This document shows positions 7,766 to 15,068 of a stretch of 64,000 bases of DNA, in pieces (position 1 is the stretch's first letter; each line of letters opens with the position of its first letter). Made by a program: the position numbers and the translations under genes. This DNA comes from JBOGXA01 sp050694175 (GTDB taxonomy: Bacteria; Actinomycetota; CADDZG01; WHSQ01): assembly GCA_050694175.1 (NCBI GenBank), contig JBOGXA010000018.1, positions 15,863 through 79,862 of the forward strand, written 5' to 3'. The notes below the pieces were generated by a model. The model did not search any database and had not been told where the DNA came from. It saw only the letters and a program-made list of their open reading frames with translations.

Positions 7766-8986
7766 TTGGAACCCGAACAGCTCTACCAAGAGGTTTTGAA
7801 AGAGGAGCAGCAAAAGGGAAGCTCTCCGGCGGTCGCCGAAGGGCGCGCCAAGGCCGCTCGCCAGCGGGCTATCGAAGGATCTCCTCACCCCAAGGAACCG
7901 AAGTGGTGGCCGGGCTCGCAGCCGCAGTTCGAGGGCGACGGGGCCGCACCGGCTGAAGCCGAGGCCGAAGAGGCTCCGGCCGAAGCCGAAGAAGAAGCGG
8001 CCCCGGCCGAAGAAGAAGCGGCCCCGCCTGCGGCCCAAGAGGAACCGGCCCCGGCCGAAGAAGAAGCGGCCCCGCCTGCGGCCCAAGAGGAATCGGCCCC
8101 CGCCCAAGCACCCGCGGCAGAGGCGCCGGCCCAAGCACCCGCGGCAGAGCCGCCCGCCCAAGCACCCGCGGCAGAGCCGCCCGCCCAAGCACCCGCGGCC
8201 CAGGCACCCGCGGCCCAGGCCCCGGCCCAGGCACCGGCGGCCCAGTCGGAGCCCGCCGCGGTGGCGACCGCGCCGGCAACGCCCGCCGATGCCCCCCCCG
8301 ATGCTCGACCTCCGGGTGTCAGCCATGGGGTGCCGACCGGAACCCGTCTCCGGCCGGAGGACGCGGTCTCCACCGAGGCTCAGTTCGACGGCCAGCGGGC
8401 GATGGAGCAGAGGCGCAAGCTCATCGACGAGCTGGTTCGGACGGGAGTTCCGGCCGTAACCGCGTCCCAGACCGCGGGAGAGCGGTCGCCGTGGCTGTCG
8501 CTCATGTTCTTGATCATCCCGATCGCGGCCGTCGCGATCCTCGTTCTTGCGCAGGACGAGCTGGGTGCCGGCGCGGGTGGTGAGGAGCCCGGCGGTGGCG
8601 GACCCGCCGGAGACATCGTCGCCCTTGACACCCAGTTCAACGTCGACGAGCTCACGTTCACCGCGGGCGAGGACGCGTCCGTCGTGTTCGTCAACCAGGA
8701 CCCGCTTGCCCACAACTGGGCCCTGTACGCCGACGCGGCCGACGCGGAGGCGCAGGAGAATGCGATTGCCGACGGCCGGGAGATAACCGAAGGCTCCGAC
8801 ACCATCGAGTTCACGGCTCCCGAAGAACCGGGTGAGTACCCGTTCCAGTGCGACCTCCACCCATCGATGACCGGGGTCGCCATCGTCGAGCCGCCGTCTG
8901 GAGGCGGAGAGGGCGGCGACGGCGGCTCGGGTGACGGCGGTGGTGACGGCGGTGGTGACGGCGGTGGCGACGGCGGTGGCGGATAG
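7766..8986 (+). CDS. Cupredoxin with long Ala/Pro/Glu-rich N-terminal arm
   Basis: Three parts are visible. Residues 1-45 form a charged helical module (Y7, then KGSSP-x-VAE and RAK). Residues about 55-195 are low-complexity repeats of AEEEAAPP and APAAQ types. One membrane helix (about 243-262) precedes a cupredoxin domain with H316, C362, H365 and M368 (CxxHxxM), and the tail is a Gly-Asp repeat. The arm should be cytoplasmic and the copper domain external. The N-terminal module recurs in the NuoI of the second complex I. The start is a TTG at 7766 preceded by AAGAGGA. The copper domain is a paralogue of that at 2019. Confidence 0.8.
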   Translation: MEPEQLYQEVLKEEQQKGSSPAVAEGRAKAARQRAIEGSPHPKEPKWWPGSQPQFEGDGAAPAEAEAEEAPAEAEEEAAPAEEEAAPPAAQEEPAPAEEEAAPPAAQEESAPAQAPAAEAPAQAPAAEPPAQAPAAEPPAQAPAAQAPAAQAPAQAPAAQSEPAAVATAPATPADAPPDARPPGVSHGVPTGTRLRPEDAVSTEAQFDGQRAMEQRRKLIDELVRTGVPAVTASQTAGERSPWLSLMFLIIPIAAVAILVLAQDELGAGAGGEEPGGGGPAGDIVALDTQFNVDELTFTAGEDASVVFVNQDPLAHNWALYADAADAEAQENAIADGREITEGSDTIEFTAPEEPGEYPFQCDLHPSMTGVAIVEPPSGGGEGGDGGSGDGGGDGGGDGGGDGGGG

Positions 8987-9016
8987 CCGGCGCCCTCGGC
9001 CGGACGCGGTAGAGCT

Positions 9017-9046
9017 CGCCGGGTAGACCCCGGCTCCTACCCGGCG
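9017..9046. terminator. Stem-loop after the second cupredoxin gene
   Basis: A perfect 10-bp stem, CGCCGGGTAG / CTACCCGGCG, encloses a 10-base loop 30 bases after the cupredoxin stop and about 90 bases before the reductase start. There is no T-run, so it may be a factor-assisted or attenuating structure, not a classical intrinsic terminator. Confidence 0.45.
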
Positions 9047-9139
9047 CCGTCGGTACTAGACTGGCGAGGGTCCCTCGTGAAAGTTTTCACAAGCGACCCA
9101 ACCCGCCGGTCACGCGAGTCGAAAGATGGAGGTCACGGC

Positions 9140-10372
9140 GTGTCACTCGAGGTTGACGTCGTCGTCGTCGGCGGCGGCCCATCCGGCTCCGCGACGGCCC
9201 ACTACCTGGCCGCGCGTGGGCACTCGGTCATCGTCTGCGAGAAGAAGTCGTTCCCACGCGAGAAGACGTGCGGGGACGGTCTCACTCCCCGCGCCGTGAA
9301 GGTGCTGGAGGAGATGGGGCTCGGCGACGAGCTGGGGAGCTGGGAGCGGGTGCATGGTCTCCGTGTGCACGCTGCGGGGCGAACCCTCGAACTCCCGTTT
9401 CCCGACCTCGACGATTTCTGCAACTTCGGCCTCGTGAAGCCTCGCAAGGACCTCGACCAGATCGTGCTGAGCAACGCGGAGACGGCCGGCGCCAAGGTGC
9501 TTTACGAGACTCACGTGGTGGAACCCATCTACGAAAAGGGTGTCGTCTCAGGTGTACGGGCGAAACGCGACGGGGCCGATGAAGAGATCCGCGCGTCTTG
9601 GGTTGTGTGCGCGGAGGGATCCGGTACGAAGTTCGGGCGCGCGCTCGGCCGCGATCGCAAGGAGAGCTATCCGATGGGGTTTGCGATCAGGCAGTACTTC
9701 CGCTCGCCGATGGAGCACTCGGGCTGGTTCGAGGCCTTCCTTGACATCCGAATAGGACCCGACGCGGTCCCGGGCTACGGCTGGGTCTTTCCGGTGGGCG
9801 ACGGAACGGTGAACGCAGGGGTCGGCCTACTGTCAACCTACGGCGGATGGCGCGATGTCAACCTCCATCATCTTCAGACGGGTTTTGTTGCCGCGCTGCC
9901 GGCCCCGTGGGAGGTCGGTCCGCTCACCGTCTCATCGAAGCCTCGGGCCGGACGGTTGTTCATGGGTGGAAGTGTGTGGCCGCCGCACGGACCGGGGTTC
10001 CTGCTCGTCGGCGATGCCGCCGGAATGGTCAATCCGTGCAACGGCGAAGGGATCGCGTACGGATACGAGACCGGTCGAATCGCCGGTCGGCACATCGATG
10101 AGGCTCTGCGCAGCGGGCGCACTCCAAGCTTGTCCGACTATACGGACCAGCTGACCGAGACATACGGCCCCTACTACAGGCTGGGCCGAAGGTTCGTGAA
10201 GTTGATCGGACATCCAACACTCATGGAGAGGCTCGTGTCGTTGGGCATGCGTTCCAAGAGCGTCATGAGTTTTGCGCTTACCCTTCTTGCCAATCTCGAA
10301 GACGAACGTGGTCGTGGCGTAGGGCAGAGGGGACTCAAGTTCCTTAAGAAACTTGCGGAAGTGAAACCGTGA
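9140..10372 (+). CDS. Geranylgeranyl reductase family FAD-dependent enzyme
   Basis: Flavoprotein of the family that saturates isoprenoid double bonds in geranylgeranyl chains, archaeal-type lipids or menaquinone tails (MenJ). The N terminus has a Rossmann motif, VVVGGGPSGS, then EKKSFPREKTCGDGL typical of the family, and GDAAGMVNPCNGEGI near residue 290 for FAD binding. GTG 9140 is chosen because GGAGG lies seven bases upstream; an in-frame GTG at 9077 would add 21 polar residues. The last bases overlap the nuoA start (GTGA), so it is translationally coupled to complex I, which favours a menaquinone substrate. Confidence 0.87.
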   Translation: MSLEVDVVVVGGGPSGSATAHYLAARGHSVIVCEKKSFPREKTCGDGLTPRAVKVLEEMGLGDELGSWERVHGLRVHAAGRTLELPFPDLDDFCNFGLVKPRKDLDQIVLSNAETAGAKVLYETHVVEPIYEKGVVSGVRAKRDGADEEIRASWVVCAEGSGTKFGRALGRDRKESYPMGFAIRQYFRSPMEHSGWFEAFLDIRIGPDAVPGYGWVFPVGDGTVNAGVGLLSTYGGWRDVNLHHLQTGFVAALPAPWEVGPLTVSSKPRAGRLFMGGSVWPPHGPGFLLVGDAAGMVNPCNGEGIAYGYETGRIAGRHIDEALRSGRTPSLSDYTDQLTETYGPYYRLGRRFVKLIGHPTLMERLVSLGMRSKSVMSFALTLLANLEDERGRGVGQRGLKFLKKLAEVKP

Positions 10373-10740
10373 GCCTTCCCGCCTACCTGCCCATCCTCTT
10401 CCTCGTCATCCTCTCCACCCTGTTCGCGGGGTTGTCGATGCTCGTCTCATCAAGACTGTCGCCCCGGAGATGGACGCGCGCAAAGCTGGAACCCTACGAA
10501 TGCGGAATCGTCCCCGAAGACACCGATTCCCTAGAGCGCGAGCGCTTCCCGGTGAAGTTCTATCTCGTCGCGATGCTATTCATCATCTTCGACATCGAAA
10601 CGGCATTTCTGTATCCGTGGGCCGTCGCGTACGAGGAACTGAAGCTCTTCGGCCTTTTCGAGATGCTGGTCTTCATCGCGATCCTCATGACTGCGTACGT
10701 GTACGTCTGGAAGCGGGGAGGGCTCGAATGGGCGGAGTGA
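10369..10740 (+). CDS. nuoA: NADH-quinone oxidoreductase subunit A (operon 1)
   Basis: Small membrane subunit of complex I, 123 residues with three helices. The signatures LEPYECGIVPED and LFIIFDIETAFLYPWA are diagnostic. GTG 10369 overlaps the reductase stop. First gene of a 14-gene operon in the canonical order A to N; its 3' end overlaps the nuoB start at 10728. Confidence 0.95.
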   Translation: MSLPAYLPILFLVILSTLFAGLSMLVSSRLSPRRWTRAKLEPYECGIVPEDTDSLERERFPVKFYLVAMLFIIFDIETAFLYPWAVAYEELKLFGLFEMLVFIAILMTAYVYVWKRGGLEWAE

Positions 10741-11264
10741 GCGATGCGATTGGGGCAAACTTCCTGACCGCTCGGCTGGACAAACTGGTCAACTGGGCGC
10801 GCCGGTCCTCATTGTGGCCGGCGACCTTTGGGCTGGCGTGCTGCGCGATCGAAATGATGTCCTCGACAATGCCGAGGCACGATCTTGCTCGCTTCGGGAT
10901 GGAAGCGTTCCGGGCGTCGCCCCGTCAAGCGGATCTCATGATCGTTGCAGGACGCGTGTCTCAAAAGATGGCACCAGTGCTGCGACAGATCTACGACCAG
11001 ATGACGGAGCCAAAGTGGGTCATCTCGATGGGTGCGTGCGCATCGACCGGAGGCGTGTTCAACAACTACGCGCTGGTGCAGGGCGTCGATCAAATCGTGC
11101 CGGTTGACATCTATGTACCCGGGTGCCCGCCACGCCCGGAGATGCTGATCGACGGAATCATGCTTCTCCACGAGCGGATCTCGAAAGGCGAGTATCGAGC
11201 CGACCGCGTTAAGGGTGGCGCGCTGGGTCCCGCGGACGGTTCGAACCGACGAGTGTCCGTTTGA
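10728..11264 (+). CDS. nuoB: NADH-quinone oxidoreductase subunit B (operon 1)
   Basis: Peripheral-arm subunit carrying the terminal cluster N2 next to the quinone site. The four cluster cysteines are visible in GLACCAIEM, GACAS and PGCPPRPE. ATG 10728 has GGGAGG seven bases upstream and lies inside the end of nuoA; a GTG at 10737 is the alternative. The length of 178 residues is normal. Confidence 0.96.
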   Translation: MGGVSDAIGANFLTARLDKLVNWARRSSLWPATFGLACCAIEMMSSTMPRHDLARFGMEAFRASPRQADLMIVAGRVSQKMAPVLRQIYDQMTEPKWVISMGACASTGGVFNNYALVQGVDQIVPVDIYVPGCPPRPEMLIDGIMLLHERISKGEYRADRVKGGALGPADGSNRRVSV

Positions 11265-11770
11265 TGGAAACAACGTGGCTCGGCACCGGCGAGTGGCCCG
11301 AACGCGCTCGTGCCCTGAAGGAGGATGGGTGGTGGCTGGTCGATCTGGCCGGTCTCGACACGCTCGGGCTCGAAGGCCTCGAGCAACGCTTTGAGATCGT
11401 CGTCCACCTGGTTCATCGGGAGCGAAAGGAGCGTGCCTCCTTTCACATTGCGACGGACGAGGAGCCACCGGTCATCCCGTCGGTCGTCGACGTGTGGCCC
11501 GCGGCCAACTTCATGGAACGAGAAGCCTTCGACATGTTCGGGATCGTTTTCGACGGACACCCGAATCTCACCCGCATCCTCATGCCCGATGAGTGGGAGG
11601 GCTATCCGCTTCGCAAGGACTACGGGCTCGGAAAGGTGCCCGTGGAGTTCACGCCTCAACCCTTCTTGCAGATCGAGAGCCCGGGCCAGGCCCCGAGCTC
11701 CCACGACGCCCGTACCGAAGTCGACGCCCTCGGCCAAAGCGTGTCCGCGCATGGGGATGCCGATGAGTAA
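11264..11770 (+). CDS. nuoC: NADH-quinone oxidoreductase subunit C (operon 1)
   Basis: 30-kDa-type subunit of the connecting module, 168 residues. The conserved C-terminal segment contains NFMEREAFDMFGIVFDGHPNL in overlapping pieces, followed by GYPLRKDY, the family hallmark. ATG 11264 overlaps the nuoB stop (TGATG). The tail after residue 125 is low-complexity and probably disordered. Confidence 0.93.
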   Translation: METTWLGTGEWPERARALKEDGWWLVDLAGLDTLGLEGLEQRFEIVVHLVHRERKERASFHIATDEEPPVIPSVVDVWPAANFMEREAFDMFGIVFDGHPNLTRILMPDEWEGYPLRKDYGLGKVPVEFTPQPFLQIESPGQAPSSHDARTEVDALGQSVSAHGDADE

Positions 11771-13004
11771 GGCTCAGAAGGTCGTCGATGACTTCGAGGC
11801 GGGCGGCCACGGAGCGTTCGTTGAGTCGTTCGACGAATCCGACCAGCGCATGGTCATCAATATGGGGCCGGTGCACCCTGCGACCCACGGTGTGCTTCGC
11901 CTTCTCCTCGAATTGCAGGGCGAAACGGTTCTCAGATGCCTGCCCATCATCGGGTACTTGCATACCGGGATGGAAAAGGAGTGCGAGGACCAGAACTGGC
12001 GCGGCGCCGTCACGATCGTGACACGCATGGATTACCTTGCATCGTTCTTCAATGAGCATGCCTACTCGATTGCCGTGGAGAACCTGCTGGACATCGATGT
12101 TCCGCTCCGCGGCCGGTACATCCGCATATTCATGTCGGAACTGAACCGGATCTCATCGCATCTCGTGTGGTTTGGCACCCAGGGGCTCGACATGGGTGCG
12201 ATGTCGGCGATGTTCTACGGCTTTCGCGAGCGGGAGCTCATCCTCGATTTCTACGAGATGGTGACCGGGCTGCGAATGAACCACAACTACATCATCCCGG
12301 GCGGAGTGTGGGAGGACCTACCCGAGGATTGGCAGGACCAGTTCGAAGCATTGATGGATGTTCTGCCCGGGCGCATCGAGGAGTACGAGGAGCTGTTGAC
12401 CCTCAACCCCATTTTTCTCGAGCGAACGAAGGGCGTCGGCGCGATCACCGCAGACGAAGCGATCGCCCTGGGCGCCACCGGACCGATACTGCGGGCGACC
12501 GGCGTTTCGTGGGACTTGCGGCGCGACCTTCCCTACGAGCTGTACGACGAGATGGAGTTTGACGTTCCGACTGAAACCGACGGCGATGTCTACGCGCGCT
12601 ACAGAGTGCGCATGCAGGAAATGCGGGAGTCGCTCAAGATTCTGCGGCAGGTTGTGGACGACATGCCGGAAGGAGACTTCAAGAACACGGATCCGAAGCT
12701 GACACCCCCGTCGCGTACCGAGCTCAACCGGTCGATGGAAGCGGTCATCCACCACTTCAAGCTGGTGACACAGGGATACACGGTTCAGGCGGGCGAAACC
12801 TATGCGGCGGTTGAATCGCCGCGCGGTGAGCTCGGCGTGTACGCGGTGTCGGACGGAGGAACGTCCCCCTATCGACTGCATGTGCGCGATCCGTCGTTTG
12901 TCAATCTGCAATCCCTTCCCGTCATGGTGGAGGGAGGCCTGGTCGCAGATCTGATCGCGTCGATCGCATCTATCGATCCGATTCTGGGAGGGGTCGATAG
13001 GTGA
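11763..13004 (+). CDS. nuoD: NADH-quinone oxidoreductase subunit D (operon 1)
   Basis: 49-kDa-type subunit forming the quinone pocket with NuoB. It starts at ATG 11763 inside the end of nuoC. MGPVHPATHGVLRL at about residues 34-47 holds the loop whose His contacts quinone in known structures; GYLHTGMEK and SPRGELGVYAVSDG follow as expected. The length of 413 residues is normal, and the stop overlaps the nuoE GTG. Confidence 0.96.
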   Translation: MSKAQKVVDDFEAGGHGAFVESFDESDQRMVINMGPVHPATHGVLRLLLELQGETVLRCLPIIGYLHTGMEKECEDQNWRGAVTIVTRMDYLASFFNEHAYSIAVENLLDIDVPLRGRYIRIFMSELNRISSHLVWFGTQGLDMGAMSAMFYGFRERELILDFYEMVTGLRMNHNYIIPGGVWEDLPEDWQDQFEALMDVLPGRIEEYEELLTLNPIFLERTKGVGAITADEAIALGATGPILRATGVSWDLRRDLPYELYDEMEFDVPTETDGDVYARYRVRMQEMRESLKILRQVVDDMPEGDFKNTDPKLTPPSRTELNRSMEAVIHHFKLVTQGYTVQAGETYAAVESPRGELGVYAVSDGGTSPYRLHVRDPSFVNLQSLPVMVEGGLVADLIASIASIDPILGGVDR

Positions 13005-13684
13005 GCTTGCGCGACGATGCGACCGAAGCGGTATTCGACGGCGAGTCGCGCGCGATCGCGGAGCAGATCGTGGCCAAGTACCCCAACCAGCGGTCGGCGG
13101 TCCTCCCGCTTCTCTTTCTGGCCCAGTCCATCGAGGGTTACGTGACGGAGGCGGGCATGCGCGCGGTTGCAGACATGCTCGAGCTGACTCCGGCAGAGGT
13201 TCTGGCGACCGCCAGCTTCTACACCATGCTCAAGAAGCGTCCGCAGGGCGACTACCTGATCTCCATATGTCGCAACATCTCGTGCACGCATCTCGGGGCG
13301 CGCAAGCTCATCGACGCGATCGAGAATCACCTGGGGATCGAGGTCGGAGGGACAACCGACGACGGAAGGTTCTCACTCGAGGCGGCAGAGTGCCTCGCGA
13401 CCTGCGACGGGGCGCCGGCCGCCCAGATCAACTACGAGGACTTCTACCGGGTTACGGGTGACGAGGCCATCGAGTTGGTCGACAACCTTGCACACGGCAA
13501 CGAGGTTCTGAGCGCTCGAGGGGAGAAGGTCAGGACCGCGAGAGAGATTGCTCACGAGATCGCGACCGCAGGCCTTCACATCCCAACGGGGCCACCTACT
13601 ACGGGCCGAACGGTCGGCGGCGAATCGCCGCGCCCCGACACGGCTCCGGGCTTCCGTCCGAAGGAGCGGGGAACCGATGGCTGA
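13001..13684 (+). CDS. nuoE: NADH-quinone oxidoreductase subunit E (operon 1)
   Basis: 24-kDa-type subunit of the NADH-input module with a 2Fe-2S cluster. Ligands are seen as ICRNISC (Cx4C) and AECLATC (Cx3C). At 227 residues it exceeds the usual 160-180 because of a Pro/Arg/Thr-rich tail of about 50 residues after the conserved fold. GTG 13001 overlaps the nuoD stop. There is no counterpart in the second complex I operon. Confidence 0.95.
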   Translation: MSLRDDATEAVFDGESRAIAEQIVAKYPNQRSAVLPLLFLAQSIEGYVTEAGMRAVADMLELTPAEVLATASFYTMLKKRPQGDYLISICRNISCTHLGARKLIDAIENHLGIEVGGTTDDGRFSLEAAECLATCDGAPAAQINYEDFYRVTGDEAIELVDNLAHGNEVLSARGEKVRTAREIAHEIATAGLHIPTGPPTTGRTVGGESPRPDTAPGFRPKERGTDG

Positions 13685-15068
13685 GCAGTTGTTAATGGTG
13701 AACAAGCGCATGCGTGAGCACCCGGGCAACTCGTGGACGCTCGACCGCGCTCTCGAAACCGGTGCCTACGACGCGATCAGGAAGGCAATCAAGGAACTCA
13801 CGCCGGACGAGACCATCGAGCTGGTAAAGGCCTCCGGCCTGCGTGGCAAGGGCGGGGCAGGCTTCCCTACCGGTATGAAATGGTCGTTCGTTCCGGTGGA
13901 CGTCTTTCCGAAATACGTCGTCATCAATCACGACGAGGGAGAGCCCGGAACCTTCAAGGACCGGGAGATCGCCGAGCGGGACCCGCATCAGCTCATCGAG
14001 GGCATCGCCATCACCGCCTGGGCGGTGCAGGCGAGCATGGCGTTTATCTATTGCCGCGGGGAGTTCGCGTTGGGGTCCAGGCGCATGGATCAGGCGATCC
14101 GGGAGGCGTACGCCAGGGGTTTTCTCGGCCGCGGCATCCTCGGCAGCAAGTTCGATCTCGACATCGTGCTTCATCGGGGTGCGGGTGCGTACATCTGCGG
14201 GGAGGAGTCTGCCCTCCTGGACTCACTGGAAGGGTTCCGGGGGCAGCCTCGCCTGAAGCCGCCGTTTCCCGCCATCAAGGGCCTCTACGGACAGCCGACC
14301 GTCATAAACAACACCGAGACCGTCTCGACGTTGCCCCACATCGTCAACAACGGCGTCGATTGGTTCCGGCAGTGGGGGACGGAGCAATCAGCCGGAACGA
14401 AGGTGTTCTCCGTTTCGGGTCACGTCACCGCGCCGGGGAACTACGAGGTCCCGTACGGAACGACCCTCGAGGAGCTGCTCGAGATCGCGGGGGGCATGAG
14501 GAACGGGGCACCCCTGAAAGCAATCATTCCCGGTGGGGCCAGCGCACCGCTTCTGACGTCAGCCGAGCACGCTCTCGATTTCGAGTCGTTGAAGGAGGCA
14601 GGCACCATGCTCGGTTCGGGAGCAGTCGTCTACATGGACGATTCGACCTGCATGGTCCGCAACGCGCTCGTCACAACCGAGTTCTTTGCGCACGAGTCGT
14701 GCGGCAAGTGCACGCCGTGCCGTGAGGGAACGTGGTGGGCGGTCAAGGTGCTCGAGCGCATCGAGCACGGCGAGGGACGCGCCGAGGACATGGATCTGTT
14801 GCTGGACATCAGCGACGGCATGGATGGGCGTTCCTTCTGTCCGCTTGGTGACGCTGCTGCGTGGGCTCTCCGATCCAACGTGAAGCTCTTCCGGGAGGAG
14901 TTCGATGAGCACGTCGCCGAAGGTCGCTGCCCGTTCGAGGGCGAGCACAGGATGCTCGTCGGCGCGCGCAGCGGAGCCTCCGAGATGACGGCCACCGGGC
15001 CCGGCGACGCCGGCGTTTCTCCCCGGCCGTCCTCCGGAAACGCAGTCGACGAACGAGGCTACTCGTGA
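13677..15068 (+). CDS. nuoF: NADH-quinone oxidoreductase subunit F (operon 1)
   Basis: NADH- and FMN-binding subunit. GLRGKGGAGFPTG binds NADH, and NHDEGEPGTFKDRE belongs to the FMN pocket. SCGKCTPCREG plus a downstream cysteine in SFCPLG ligate the 4Fe-4S cluster N3. The ATG at 13677 starts inside nuoE; the longer frame from 13548 is not needed. The protein has 463 residues including a short disordered tail, and is present only in operon 1. Confidence 0.96.
   Translation: MAEQLLMVNKRMREHPGNSWTLDRALETGAYDAIRKAIKELTPDETIELVKASGLRGKGGAGFPTGMKWSFVPVDVFPKYVVINHDEGEPGTFKDREIAERDPHQLIEGIAITAWAVQASMAFIYCRGEFALGSRRMDQAIREAYARGFLGRGILGSKFDLDIVLHRGAGAYICGEESALLDSLEGFRGQPRLKPPFPAIKGLYGQPTVINNTETVSTLPHIVNNGVDWFRQWGTEQSAGTKVFSVSGHVTAPGNYEVPYGTTLEELLEIAGGMRNGAPLKAIIPGGASAPLLTSAEHALDFESLKEAGTMLGSGAVVYMDDSTCMVRNALVTTEFFAHESCGKCTPCREGTWWAVKVLERIEHGEGRAEDMDLLLDISDGMDGRSFCPLGDAAAWALRSNVKLFREEFDEHVAEGRCPFEGEHRMLVGARSGASEMTATGPGDAGVSPRPSSGNAVDERGYS

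Noticed and set aside
7748..8860. Minus-strand 370-codon frame over the second cupredoxin
   Set aside because: Arg/Gly-rich shadow of the Ala/Pro/Glu repeats; the plus strand has a membrane helix and a complete copper site.
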